From NCBI RefSeq assembly GCF_030272615.1, contig NC_081414.1, positions 909,917,009 to 909,981,008 of the forward strand: a DNA stretch of 64,000 bases, given 5' to 3'. The stretch's first letter is position 1. Each line of letters begins with the position of its first letter. This DNA is from Cryptomeria japonica (lineage: Eukaryota > Streptophyta > Pinopsida > Cupressales > Cupressaceae). Position numbers and translations under genes: made by a program. A model generated the notes under the pieces. The model had not been told where the DNA came from and made no database searches. It saw only the letters and a list, made by a program, of their open reading frames with translations. Positions 42,601 to 53,879 of this stretch are shown piece by piece.

Positions 42601-43394
42601 TGTATATGGTGAAAATGGATAACAATAATAACAATATTGAAAGGCTAAATGAATTCAACCACCAAACCCTAGCCTAACAATCAACAAAGATCCACCATAA
42701 CATATGAAGATTACCTAAGACAATGCAAATCACATAAAATCACAAAGATTATACCATCATATGTCCAATAGGGTTTTGATCTCCATTCTTCCTATCTCCA
42801 TTGATCTTGCTTGATATATTTGCTCTCAGATTTTATGTGCACAAGAGCTCAACAAAGAACGGAATGTGGTTGTAAGTAGGATCATAGTGTAGTCAATTGA
42901 TCAAGTAGTTAGCTCCTTAGGTCATTAGGTCATTGGGTCATTAGGGTTTGATAATGAAGGAAGCATCTCCTTATATAGAAGACACTATATGAAATGGAGG
43001 GATAAGATTGAGAGGTGTAAAAGGAGGTCGGCTATGATTAGAGGGTAGGTAAAAGAAATAATAAAATAATGAAAGGGGTAGGTAGTGTATGAATTAAGAG
43101 ATGAATGACATGTGTCATGGGTAGAAAAGGTTAATGAATTCATTAAATAAATAAAGATTTATTTAATTAATAGAAGAAGTAGGATAATTAAATAAATAAG
43201 ATATTTATTTAATTTAGGAAAATGATAATTTAAATAAATAAATGTATTTATTTAAATGAGAAATAAGGCTAGAAGAGGATAAATGAATTAATTAAATAAA
43301 TAAAGATTTATTTAATTAATAGAAGAATTAAGCTTAGATAATTAAATAAATAAAATATTTATTTAATTAGACTGGACAATTTTGGGTGTCTATA
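42601..43394 (-). repeat. G2 5' LTR
   Basis: Near-identical to 20,353-21,137, starting TGTATATGGTGAAAATGG. The outer end is TGTCTATA, so the terminal CA has mutated to TA. Followed by GTAAG (43,395-43,399), the target duplication. Confidence 0.95.
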
Positions 43395-43399
43395 GTAAG

Positions 43400-44050
43400 T
43401 ATAAGGTATGTTTTGGCTATAAATTGAAAGAAGCTGCAGTAGACAAGAAGAATTGGCCTGTCAGTCTATTCTAGCACAGACATCTTCTTCCTAAAGCAGG
43501 TTCCTTTGCTTGGATGGCTTTTCAGAAGAAAATATTAACCAGAGACTCCTTCAACTAGGTATTAATGGACCTAGTAGATGTGTATTATGTCAGAATCAAG
43601 AGGAAACAATTGACCACCTTTTACTTCACTACGAATTCTCTAGCAACTGTTGGTGGCATTTTATGGGGAAGCTAAATTCGGTATGCCCTTTTCCAAAAGG
43701 TTTGGATGATTGGTTTTTACTATGGCCTAAATCAAAATACAAGGCGTTATTTGGGGACTTATTTGTTATCCTACCCTCATTAATGATTTGAGAAATTTGG
43801 AAAGAAAAGAATCAAAGAATTTTTCTGGATAAAGAAATGGGCCGATTAGCCCTTTGTGGGAAATTAGAGAACCAGCTGGTTGAGCTCCTGAATGAATTGG
43901 CCAAGTCCAAATCGCTGAAAAAGAATCTATATACTGATTGGGATTGGAAGCTAAAGCTAGCATTCCCAAATTTGATCATCCCCTCGCTTTTTCAGAAATG
44001 GCAATCCTAAGATACCAGCTAATCCAAGGTTTGATGTTAAATGGTAGTCC
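43400..44050 (+). pseudogene. LINE zinc-binding (zf-RVT-like) region
   Basis: Continues LINE ORF2 after G2: KYKVCFGYKL, then WHRHLLPKAGSFAWMAFQKKILTRD-type sequence and CVLCQNQEETIDHLLLHYEFS, with Cys-X2-Cys...His-X4-His (about 43,585-43,640), the typical C-terminal zinc-binding motif of plant LINEs, and CWWHFMGKLN. Stops after 43,790. Confidence 0.87.
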
Positions 44051-44486
44051 CAGAACTAGGGTGATTTAAGATTAACTTTGATGGTGCCTCTACAAGGAAT
44101 CTAAGGTGGAGTGGTATTGGTTGTATTATTAGAGATTCTGACAACATCTATATTAAGGAAATTTCTAAAGTCATTGGTTTGGCCACTAACAATGAGGCTG
44201 AATTCTGAGTGGCATTAAGAGGTTTGCAGTTAGGGTTTGAGTTGGGGATAAAAGAATCCATTTGGACGGTGATTCATTAAATGTTGTCAATGTTGTTCGT
44301 AGTAACCATACCCCCAGTTGGCATCTCAACCTATGGATTCGACCTATACTGGGGTTTCTTGAGACCTTTGAAGGTTTTTGGATTAGCCATATCTATAGAG
44401 AAGGCAGTATGGAAGCAAACAAACTATCTAAGATGGCAATTGCAGATGGAGGCCTTGACCCGGGCATTCAGCTAGGGCATAGATAA
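44051..44486 (+). pseudogene. LINE RNase H domain
   Basis: KINFDGASTRNLRWSGIGCIIRDS (catalytic Asp, about 44,070-44,140), NNEAEF (Glu) then, after frame changes, DGDSLNVVNVV (Asp) and REGSMEANKLSKMA (Asn where the last catalytic Asp is usual). Plant L1-like elements often carry such a C-terminal RNase H. Two frame breaks and a TGA near 44,205. Confidence 0.87.
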
Positions 44487-45460
44487 ATTTGATTACAGCG
44501 ATTATTAGGGTTAAATGTTGCATCTTTTGGCTGATGAATGAACTACTTTGGTCCCATCATGGCTTGGTTCCTACCAGTTGGTCGTTTATACTGGGAGTTG
44601 AACTCTTACCAATTATGGGTCTCTCTTGATTGTGGTATTCGAGCTCCTACCAGTAAGAGTATCCATCTTCGCTGCTTGGCCTCTTTCGGTTGGTGATTCT
44701 GTTGCTCACATAGGTCTATTGTACCTGTCCCCAACTGGTACTTACTATGTCTGGTATAGGATCTCATCAGGGCTACTACAGTCCTATTGCAGATGCTACC
44801 AAAATGATAATCTAGCAAATCTCTGATAAGCAACAATAATCATTTCTTTCCTCAGATACCCTGTTTGGATTGAGGTACATCTTTATTTTGATTATGGTGG
44901 TTTATAAGGCTTAAGTGATGTAACTGTTCCTGTTTTAAGCATGAAATGTTTGTTTCCCTGATGTATTGGCCCCTACATGTGGTAGCACTTACCGAGAGAC
45001 ATATTCTTACTGGGTCTCTTGCTTAGACTCATATTGATATTCTTTATGGTTTCGGTATTTTGATCTTACTGGGGCCACTAACTCCAGCTCTGGTTGAGTT
45101 GCTGTCAAAAGATAATCTAATTTTCATCAGTACTATTAGATATCATAAATTCAGATGGTGGCTGACATTAAAGAGGCAATTAATAGCGATTAAAGGTGGC
45201 ATGCTTGAGATGTGCCTTGTTTGTGCAAAATAATTTGGCTGGATTAGCTAAGTCCTCGAGCTCCTCAACCTTTATGAGATTGCCGAGATAAATAAAGAAT
45301 GACCTACGTATTTTTAACATATCATGCTCTCCCTCTTTCTTTCTCTATTGTCCTTACAATGGAAACAATGATTTTTTTGGAAGCAACCTGATGTTAGATG
45401 GCATTTTGAGGCAAAATCTCTAATAAGCATCTACAATCGGTTCTTTCCTCAAGCCAACCT
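44487..45460 (+). other. LINE 3' region, non-coding
   Basis: Recurrent CTACCAGT(T/A)GG words (about 44,570-44,760) but no domain. It belongs to the LINE because the poly(A) end lies further on. Confidence 0.55.
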
Positions 45461-46212
45461 TTGATTCTATACTATGTTAAAATAATTTTTGGGGAGGAAT
45501 TCCTTAAAGCATACCACAGATACAGAGCCAATGCAGACATCCCGACCTTCTTCCTAGCTATACTGCTCTATATGAGAATTAGAAAACAAAGGGCGAAGCT
45601 TATCACCCAAATGGTGTTCAAGCACCACTTTCTTGGGGAAATTGAGGCAGTTTTGGACAATGTTGACGACAATCTCAGATTGCCCTTCCCCCAGAATTAT
45701 TATATGAGCTTGGGAAATGGTGTGGAGGTGTGGAAAAGGTGATTGTAAACTCTCTTGACTTCAACTCCCCAGAGGCCTCCTGGCCTATAATTAATAGAAA
45801 TATTGAGTTCCTCTACAAGATTTCAGATATACTGCCAGGCTTCATGGGTGTCAGGAGGAGTACCTTTATCCAAGAGGAAGATCTTTCTGGTAGAGAAGAC
45901 ATTGGCATTATGGCCAATGGTGACATAGTTGAACACAACTCTTGGGGTCTTGGCAATGGTGAAGAATGGATTCTAGATGAAGGCAACTCTTGTTGTCTTC
46001 GCCGCAGTGAAGAATGGATTCTGGATGAAGGCAACTCTTGGGGTCTTGGCCGTGGTGAAGAATGGATTTCGGATGATTTATGCCACCCCTGGGAAAAAGC
46101 AGAATCATTCACTCATGTTGCTTGTGGGAGTGATTTCCATGTTATTTTGGATGCAGACGCTGCTCCCACCTCCGGTGACGAGGACCCAGACTCAAACGAT
46201 GAAGAATCTTGA
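45461..46212 (+). pseudogene. Extra open frames in LINE 3' region, with 16-aa repeat
   Basis: Two overlapping frames: 45,461-45,742 (EEFLKAYHRYRANADIPTFF...VFKHHFLGEIEAVLDNVDDN) and 45,730-46,212 (160 codons from ATG, both without internal stops). The second has three exact-length 16-residue repeats, NSWGLGNGEEWILDEG, NSCCLRRSEEWILDEG and NSWGLGRGEEWISDDL (48 bp each, 45,937-46,080), and an acidic end (SGDEDPDSNDEES). No homology recognised. It could be a transduced or captured host fragment or 3'-UTR by chance. Not a usual LINE domain. Confidence 0.45.
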
Positions 46213-46507
46213 ATGCAGTGTCCTCCTTGGCCCTGTGCTACAACCCTCATTGGTTTTCCACATCTCATTTTCTTGCACTTTTTAGATAATTGTAGGTTTT
46301 TGGTTTCAACTAGCTTTTGTTCTCCTCTGGTTGTTTTTTCTAGCTTTTTAGGATCTTTGCCAACTTGGCTAGCCCTTTTACTGTTGGAGAAATGGTGGGG
46401 GGTTTTCTTCCTAGCTCTTTTCCGCCATGACTCTTTCTGCTCTAGGTATGTATTTCTCAATTTTGATTAACACAAGGGTGCTTCCCCTCTGCAACTATTA
46501 ATCTATT

Positions 46508-46517
46508 AAAAAAAAAA
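46508..46517 (+). terminator. LINE 3' poly(A) end
   Basis: A run of ten A after TGCAACTATTAATCTATT, directly before resumed G3 LTR sequence. Typical LINE 3' end. Confidence 0.85.
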
Positions 46518-46700
46518 TTAGGAAAAAGGATAATTTAAATAAATAAAAGTACTTATTTAAATGAGAAATAAGGCTAGATAAGGATAAATGAATTAATTAA
46601 ATAAATAAAGATTTATTTAATTAATAGAATAATTAGGCTAAAATTACTAAATAAATAAAAATATTTATTTAATTAGATAGGATAATTTTAGGTGTCTACA
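46518..46700 (-). repeat. G3 3' LTR, second piece
   Basis: TTAGGAAAAAGGATAATTTA continues the G2-LTR alignment exactly where the first piece stops (17,470) and ends TTAGGTGTCTACA. The polypurine tract (minus-strand AAAGAGGGGAAAAA) follows at 46,701. Total split LTR about 770 bp, as in G2. Confidence 0.9.
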
Positions 46701-47036
46701 TTTTTCCCCTCTTTGAGACAATGTAGCTTGTGGCATTATTTCAAAGAAGATAAGATGAACTGATACAATGTTGCCCCAGGATGAGAATGATATGCCCCCT
46801 CGAGATATTGGATGAAAATGTCTGAAAAGATCGTAGGCAATCTCTCGATAAGAAAGAAAGGCTAGAAAGGACTGACAAGATAGGAGAGAGTTGCAGAGTC
46901 ACGGGATAAAGAAGACTGACATGGGAGAATAGGGCTAGGGTAGTCTATAAGATAGACTACGAGAAAAAACATCCTCATTGTCATCCACACACCAAAGAGA
47001 TCAGAGTGTAGAGAGAGCAGAGAGTAGTCAGCAGTG

Positions 47037-47102
47037 ATGGCATTGATGCATCGATTCGATCATGTTCATCAATATCAGAGGCCAGCAGATGCAGGAGAGT
47101 TG
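47037..47102 (+). pseudogene. PMD gene exon 1 (G3)
   Basis: ATG, 22 codons (MALMHRFDHVHQYQRPADAG...), donor TTG/GTAAGT. Same length, phase and donor as G2's exon 1, and preceded by the same TATA (CTATAAGATAG, about 46,945). Conservation of the start, the frame and the donor between two diverged copies supports a real first exon. Confidence 0.65.
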
Positions 47103-47221
47103 GTAAGTACCACAAAACCTCCTTGTACCTCATTTCATTAATTGTTGTCATAAATTCATGTTAGGTAGGGTAATGAATGTGCATTAGGTAGATTGCAAAA
47201 AATGTCAAGCAGGTCAAAAGA

Positions 47222-47480
47222 TGGGCAGGTGCGTCTGCATTGGTGCCAGGCACGTTTGGGTAGGCTAGGCACGTCTGTGTAGAATGTAACTACATCTGTG
47301 ATTTTAAAAGCATCTATGTCAAATGGGAACGCGTTTGCAAAGTGTAGATGCATCTATGCAGGGCAGACATGTCTATGTAGAACAGAGACACATCTATATG
47401 TTTCAGGCGTGTCGGTGAAATGAAGAAACGTCTGCGAAGTATGTAAGCATGTTTGTGTCATGAATGTCGGTTTATGTCTT
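47222..47480 (+). repeat. GCGTCTRTGT array (G3 PMD intron)
   Basis: About 13 words, more decayed than in G2, for example GGTGCGTCTGCATTGG, GGCACGTCTGTGTAG, CACATCTATATG and AGCATGTTTGTGTC. Period about 20 bp. Confidence 0.78.
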
Positions 47481-47496
47481 CAAGTTCAAATCAAAA

Positions 47497-48050
47497 ATTC
47501 TGTGATAAACATACATTGTTGATTGGATAAGTTGCTGAGAGGATACACTCAAACACATCCTCTAGGGAAGACTAGGATAGCAGATAGGGCTAGGATTGAC
47601 AATTCTGTGATAGAACATACATTGCCAATCAAGAAACTACTCAATAGGATACACTCAAGAAGAGGCCCTAAGATAGGATAGAACGAGGCACTTTGTGATG
47701 AACAGGGAGTACCATAGAAATTGATAATTTGGTGATAGAACATACGTTGCCAATTGGATTAGGCTGAAATTGATAATTCTGTGATAGAACATACATTGTT
47801 AATTCGACAAGCTAGTCAAGAGGATGTACTCAAGTAGGTGCCCTAAAAGATAAGATAAAAGGAGCACTTTGTGATGAACAGGGAATACCACTAGAATAGA
47901 GTGCCATATGATAGATATAAGCACTAGGATACAAAGCAACACTTTGTGATGAACAGGGAATGCTACTAGGATAGAGTGCCATATGATAGATATAAGCACT
48001 AGGATAAAAAGCAACACTTTTTGATGAACAAGGAGTACTACTAGGATTGA
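47497..48050 (+). repeat. TGTGATGAACA array (G3 PMD intron)
   Basis: A units (TTCTGTGATAGAACATACATTG) at about 47,497, 47,602, 47,729 and 47,779. B units (CACTTTGTGATGAACAGGGA) at about 47,690, 47,863, 47,940 and 48,015. A 77-bp segment around the last two B units is duplicated. Confidence 0.82.
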
Positions 48051-48074
48051 CACAGTTGATTGGCTTGACTACAA

Positions 48075-49959
48075 GAGGACCTACCTATGTTGGAGTCATG
48101 GGAGAGATTTCCTTCAACTTAGAGTTTACGAGTAGAGCTGACATTTGATGATAGAGCAGCAGTGGAGGTCATGGGATTGTGATACATTATGTATGTACCT
48201 GAGTTTTGAGCGAACATAGGATTGTTGACTGCATTAGATGAGAGATGGCACTCAGAGACACGCACTTTTCATTTGTCAATGGGTGAGATGATAGTCACCT
48301 TAGAGGATGTGTACAGGGTACTGAGGATACCGATCGATGGGGAGTTGGTTCCTTATGATCGAGAGGGAGATAGGGATGCACTAAGATGAGTGTTCTAGGA
48401 TCCCAGGCTGGAGATGAGGGCAAGACATGTGGCTTGGGATACTATGATTGCTACAGGATTGCCTCTATCAGTCATACTGGTAGGAGTTATCAATGGACTC
48501 CTCTGTCCAGATATGGTGACATGAGGGTTGGTTGAAGGATGGGGGAGGACTCTAGAGACATTTGTGACTGAACACACTAGGTTTGTATTGGGGTCATGTC
48601 TATTCACACACTTGTACTTTAAGTTGCATCAGTTTGTGTATCATGGATCAGCAGGATTGGGGTGCGGAGTGACATTGTTGCAGGTATGGGCATATGAGCA
48701 TCTTTTGGTTACAAGGTTGATACACTTTAGAGGTAGGGGACATGGGCACAATTATGTACATCTATATGATATGATTACTTCCCAGGCATGCACTGGGAGG
48801 TTAGAGTATTAGCAATGAGTAATTGATGAGATAGACCATGTGATATGGAGGCCTTACCTAGATTGTGAGGAGTAGGTGATGACGAAGTGGAGCTGCCCTA
48901 TGTATTTAGGAGTAGGTATTTGATTGGTCGGACACCATATGTGATTGAGCAGTAGTTGATTCACAGGGTATGCAAGTGGTTTGGCAAGATACAATGGGTT
49001 CCATGGGGTTAGGGATGTATGCATAGATAGTGAGGGATCAGGTGCATTTAGGTCCATTATTGTCTTATGATCAAGCAGTGACACAGATGCTAGAGATGGT
49101 TCCCATGCCTTGGGATATTTGGGCAGATGTGGAGGATGCAGGGATGGATGTAGAGTATAGTGCATATTGGGCAGAGCATCCATTTGCATGGCTGATGAAT
49201 CCAGGGGAGCTGATAGAGGGTGATGGTGGAAATGGTGGAGATGATAGTGGAGATTATGGAGGTAGATGTCGATGGTAGAGGTGAGGGGCAATGGCACAGA
49301 GGAGGGTAGCTCAAAGGAGAGAGGGCGGAGAGGAGAGACATGTGCATGTAGTAAGGGTTAAAGGTAGATTTCCATTACAAGTACTAGTAGCATAGGTTCC
49401 CAGATAGGTACAGGGACAGGGACAGGGACAGGAGCAGTCATAGGAGAAACCATAGGGACATGATGAGGGGAGAGGGGAGGAGGAGGATGAGATACTATCC
49501 TTGAGGGAGATGTAACAAGGACAGACATATGAGATCCAGGATCTGGAGAGGGATGCAGCCAGGCTCAGGAGACAGCTGAGGGACACTGAGCAGGAGAGGG
49601 AGGAGGCTATTCAGTGCTATACAGAGGTTGAGACAACACTAAGGGAAGGTAGGCAGGAAGCAGAGGACACAAGGGCCGAATACACCTATGTTCTATGGAT
49701 AGGGGAGGAGATAGCCTACTGGAGAGACCTATATTATGGAGTGGTGCCACTAGATCAATGGGTTAGGAGCTTCTAGAGACCATCGTGGACTACGACAACC
49801 ACTGAAGGTAAAGACAGGAGACAGACATCTAGTGGTGGGATCATGGGTCCTCCACCACCACCAGATAGAGGGGGTAGGAGAGATGATCCGTGGGCAGGTC
49901 CTTTCAAGGCTCAGACTCTATCAAGGTCAATTGGCTCTAAGGGAGAAAGTTCAACATAG
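48075..49959 (+). pseudogene. PMD gene exon 2 (G3)
   Basis: Second copy of the antisense PMD gene: MIVTLEDVYRVLRIPIDGEL, HFRGRGHG-type (LIHFRGRGHGHNYVHLYDM), LIGRTPYVIE and the acidic IEGDGGNGGDDSGDYGG linker, then a coiled coil and Pro-rich tail with the same stop context (ACATAGCCTTAGAGGGC) as G2. Length 1,885 bp is not a multiple of three, so indels are present in addition to stops. Comparison with G2 shows which stops arose from Gln/Arg/Trp codons in each copy. Confidence 0.85.
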
Positions 49960-50377
49960 CCTTAGAGGGCTCCCTATGTATCAGTGTTGTACCATTTTTG
50001 TATGATGATGTAGACACCTTCAGGTTATTGTAGCCATATGTATTTTGAAATCATTGTATCATGACACTTATGATTTTTGATATATATATATGAGATGATT
50101 CATCTTTGTGACAGCTATATGCATGCGTACCTATGTGATGCTTATGATATGGATGCAAATATATACATGATGAAATGCAATATTTTTATTCTTTTATGTT
50201 TTTAATATGTTATGCATATGTGAATGTATGAAATGTCGATGAATATGATAATGCAAATAACTATTTACATGATGAGAATGTAAAATGTGCTAACATGAGG
50301 TGTGTTCAATATATGATGTAATTGTGATATCTATATGTATGTACGAAATGCTCATATGTGGTACTACAGGTGCAAAC
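49960..50377. other. G3 region after PMD gene
   Basis: Matches G2 24,349-24,780 (CCTTAGAGGGCTCCCTATGTATCA block, ATGCATGCGTACCTATGTGATG). Non-coding. Confidence 0.6.
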
Positions 50378-51186
50378 TGTTAGATTCAATGACAGTCCCA
50401 AAGACACTAAGAGGGGGGGGTGAATCAGTGTCTAACTGGTTAGTGTTATATTTGAACTTATTTATAACTTTGCAACCCAAAACAATGTACCGGTAAACAA
50501 GAAATAATGCAGTAAAGAGAAATAAAAGAGACAACATAAATGCACACCATAACATAAGATATTTTATAAAGGAAACCCAGTGTGGGAAAAACCTAGGTGG
50601 GATTTGTGACCCACAATATTTACTCAATGGCCAATATGAATAAATACTACTTACAATAGGGGTGTGCACATGCAGGAAGGCCAACTACCTAGAGCACACT
50701 GCTCAAAATAGTCTCACTAACTACAATATGGATAATTAAATCCAATACGATGTATTGCTCAAAATAGCATCGCAATTGCCTAGTTCAGTACCGGTTTAAG
50801 CTCAGTCAGATACCTTAACCAAAACCTTTGTTGTCCACTATATCACCTCATACAATAATCTCCTATCCATTACTATATTACCATAATACAAAATGACCTA
50901 TGAGATCTCATACATATATGAGTCTTACAATATACCATGCCGGCTTACAAATAATTAATTACATTTACAATATAATTCATATAAGCAAAACTTTATCCCA
51001 TGTCGGCCAGAGTGCCAGTATACTTCATTTCCAATGTGATATGGATGCTGGTGAAAGTGCCTGCCAGTGCCAGTGCCTGTCGGTGTATGTGTAGAAACCT
51101 GTTGCCGGTTGGTTGCCAGTTGGTTGCCAGTTGGTTGCCATCAATGACAACATAAACTATTCTCATTAGAGTGTATAATGCCAACA
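50378..51186 (-). mobile_element. Copia solo LTR in G3
   Basis: Starts TGTTAGATTC and ends TAATGCCAACA on the plus strand. Perfect 5-bp duplication CAAAC at 50,373-50,377 and 51,187-51,191. Orientation minus, because the minus strand starts TGTTGGCATTATACAC and ends with the CACCCCCCCCTCTTAGTG block seen at copia LTR 3' ends. About 810 bp, no internal region: product of LTR-LTR recombination. Confidence 0.92.
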
Positions 51187-51191
51187 CAAAC

Positions 51192-52540
51192 GACATGAAA
51201 TGCAAATATTTTTGGCATGTCATTATACTCAATCATGTGATAGCAGGCTATACAGACTCAAGGAAAGACAATGAAGGTCAATAAGGAAAGGGGGATGGAA
51301 GATAGAAGATATGGAAGTGAAAGAACTTCTTGTGATATTATCATCATTGATCTTTTATTATGGGAAATAGGTTATGACAATCCAGATATATGTTCGACCT
51401 AAAAAGTCATTGTACCCATTTGCATGAAGATCAAACAGTCACAAACAAGGAATGCCCTAGTTCACACTAGACTCATAGTGTCCTCATATCCTTGGACAAG
51501 TCATAGCATTACTAAGAGACAATGCACAGACAAAAAAGAAAAAAATAGGTGACGATACCCCATCCTTACCTTTCTAGTCAAAGACATCCTGAAAATAAAA
51601 TCTCTAGTCAGAGACATCCTAAAAATAAAATCTCTAGTCAGAGACATCCTGGAAAAGCTAAAAGACATGTCACCAAAAGATAATAAATCAAAATAAAACC
51701 AACACTCAACACCAATATCCACTGTAGTCCTCAAGTTTAGTGTCTCTTGTCACTTGTATAAGTCTATTTGATTGTGGTCACAATGTTTTCCTTCACAAAA
51801 GGATAGATAGCAATGAACGATAATGTAATCTGAGTCTGTTGAAAGATTTGATTTGTTGCAACCCATTTCAGATGAGATGTGTCTCATCTGAAATTGACTG
51901 AATCCATGAAAATGATACTTTGTTGAGAAGAAGGTGGAACTTTATTGTGGATATGTGATGCAAGTGTTGCTTTATTATGGATTGTATGCGGACAGATTGA
52001 AGAAAACTGGAAGAAAGTATACTCCTCAGAATGTGTGATGCTCTTAGTTCCACACCCATCACTAGAAGTAGGATTTTCCTTAGCCACAAATAGGAGCTAA
52101 TTTATTATGGATGGAAAAGGGTGAAGAGGAAGGATTATTATGAATGGCTAACCAATCTTAGGTAGATCATTAACAAGTCATGATGGGAATGGGTAAGTTT
52201 ATTATGGATGGATATGTTGTGAGTGTGTGCAAAGTGAAGGGATAAGATGGAATTCTAAAGGAGGGTGGAGCAATTTCTCTACCCAAGGCGCCAGTAACCT
52301 GGTTTTCACCATGGTACTTGCCCAGGGCACCACCGAAGTGGTTTTCACCATTAGACGAATTTATTTCTCTTTAACTTTTTTCTTTGTTTGTTTTGATTTT
52401 TCAATTTATTTATTTTTGTGTCAGAAGGCACCTATTTGCAAGGTTTTCACCAAGTACCAATTTTTTATTTCTTTATGATTTTTTTTGTAATTTTGATAAT
52501 TCTTTTATTTTTTTGCATTTTTGAATTTGGATATTCTGAA
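51192..52540. other. G3 region between PMD gene and integrase 3' ends
   Basis: Colinear with G2 24,790-26,038. The 30-bp AGTCAGAGACATCC unit is present three times (about 51,575-51,660) against two in G2. Poly-T/A runs near 52,370-52,520. No gene. Confidence 0.6.
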
Positions 52541-53720
52541 GAGCTATGTGTAAAACCTGTGAAGGGTGCATGTTGTTGATAGGATCCTCCAAAGGTTCAT
52601 CCTCTAGGGTTGAGAGTTGATATGCACCAGATCCATAGACTGTTGTAATGATGTAAGGACCAAGCCAATTTGGTTCGAACTTGCCCTTCTTCTCTCTGTC
52701 TTGCTAATTTTTAGGATTTTCTTTGAGAACTAAGTCACCTACCTCAAATGTGCAAGGATTTACCTTGTGATTGTAACTGCAAATCATTCATTGTTGATAA
52801 GCCTTGAGATGATTAAAAGCAGTTTGTCTTCATTCATCCAATAGTTCTAGTTCTTGTAAGTGAGAGACACTATAGTCTTCATCACTGATAATGGTGTGCA
52901 AAGAGACTCGTAAAGATGGTAACTCAACCTCAATAGGCAAGATAGCTTTAGAGCCATAGACAAGTGAATAAGGTGTGGTTTGTGTAGGTGCACAAATACT
53001 TGTTTGATAAGCCCAAAGTGCGGGATTGAGTTGGACATGCCAATTTTGGCCAATGTCATCGACTCTCTTTTTGAGGATTTTAAGAATAGTTTTATTAGAC
53101 ACCTCAACTTGACCATTACCTTGGGGGTAATAGGGAGTGGATAATTGATGGTTAATATGGAAGCAATCACAAAGTTCATGAGCATCCTGATTTTTGAAGG
53201 GATGTCCATTATCAGTGGTGATGGAAAGAGGAATACCGTACCGACAAATGATATAGTTAAGAATGAATGTAGCAATCTATTTTCCAGTGACTTGTGTAAG
53301 AAGCACGACTTCAATCCATTTTGTGAAATAATCTGTGGCAATGATAATGAATTTGTGGCCATTGGAAGAAGGAGGGAGAATCTTGCCTATGAGATCGAGT
53401 CCCCACTAACAAAAGAGCCAAGGAGTTGAAATCGGTTGAAGTTCTTATGCTAGTACATGAATAAGGTCTCCATGAATTTGACATTGCTTACATTTATTGA
53501 CAACCTAATATGAATGTTTTTCCATATTGGTCTAGTAATATCCAGTCCTAAAGAGTTTCTTGGCTATGGTAGGACCACTAGAATGTGGACCACATATACC
53601 TTCATGAACTTTGCATGACGCAATTTGAACTTCGTCCCTTTCTAAACATGTAAGAAGAGTGCCATCTAGACCTCAACAGTATAGGATATCGGCTAAAATG
53701 ACGTATCGGGAAGATTGGTG
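52541..53720 (-). pseudogene. G3 integrase
   Basis: Frame-broken copy of the G2 integrase. GPY/F-type module at about 52,720-52,600, and a core C-terminal segment MSNKTILKILKKRVDDIGQNWHVQL...WAYQTSICAPTQTTPYSLVYG (53,102-52,900), the usual end of the catalytic core. Nucleotide alignment to G2 continues to the H2C2 region near 53,700. Confidence 0.83.
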
Positions 53721-53879
53721 AATGAAAGTATGACATTAGTTGTTGGATAATTCAAAAGGAAGGGTGTTGTTACGAAGGTATGTAAAAATAGAACTATATA
53801 ACTAGGAATCAAGACCAACGACACATATCATCTTAGTACGAGTGATCTCATATGAGGGAGCCAAAAGGTTATCCACCAA

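Larger units (their letters stand above)
20353..43394 (-). mobile_element. G2: complete 23-kb Ty3/gypsy (Tat-type) element with antisense PMD gene
   Basis: Two LTRs (20,353-21,137 and 42,601-43,394) differing at only a few positions per 200 bp. Perfect GTAAG target duplication inside LINE ORF2. Polypurine tract next to the left LTR and primer site next to the right LTR, both on the minus strand, which fixes the orientation. In element order: leader with two arrays, gag (split by the 31,691-38,354 insertion), protease, G-patch, RT, RNase H, second RNase H, integrase, antisense PMD gene, 3' LTR. The dual RNase H places it in the Tat group. Without the insertion it would be about 16.4 kb. Stops make it non-autonomous. 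Confidence 0.94.
17471..46517 (+). mobile_element. L1-like LINE, 5'-truncated, inserted in G3 LTR and split by G2
   Basis: Non-LTR retrotransposon with endonuclease, RT, zinc-finger-like and RNase H domains (17,471-20,352 and 43,395-46,517) and a 3' poly(A) (about 46,508-46,517). Its two halves join exactly across G2's GTAAG duplication. It begins inside the endonuclease domain, as usual for 5'-truncated LINE copies. The flanking G3 LTR continues on both sides. The target duplication is short and merges with the poly(A) (AATTTA left, AAATTA right). LINE part about 6.0 kb. Confidence 0.9.
47103..48074 (+). other. PMD gene intron (G3) with both word arrays
   Basis: About 970 bp. Contains about 13 decayed GCGTCTRTGT words (47,222-47,480) and a mixed TGTGATGAACA array (47,497-48,050: four A-type and four B-type units). 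The acceptor CAG of G2 is CAA here, so normal splicing at that site is probably lost. Confidence 0.6.

Noticed and set aside
45813-46112. Minus-strand frame opposite the EEWILDEG repeat
   Set aside because: Mirror of the tandem repeat. The sense frame has a start codon, and the acidic composition fits better.
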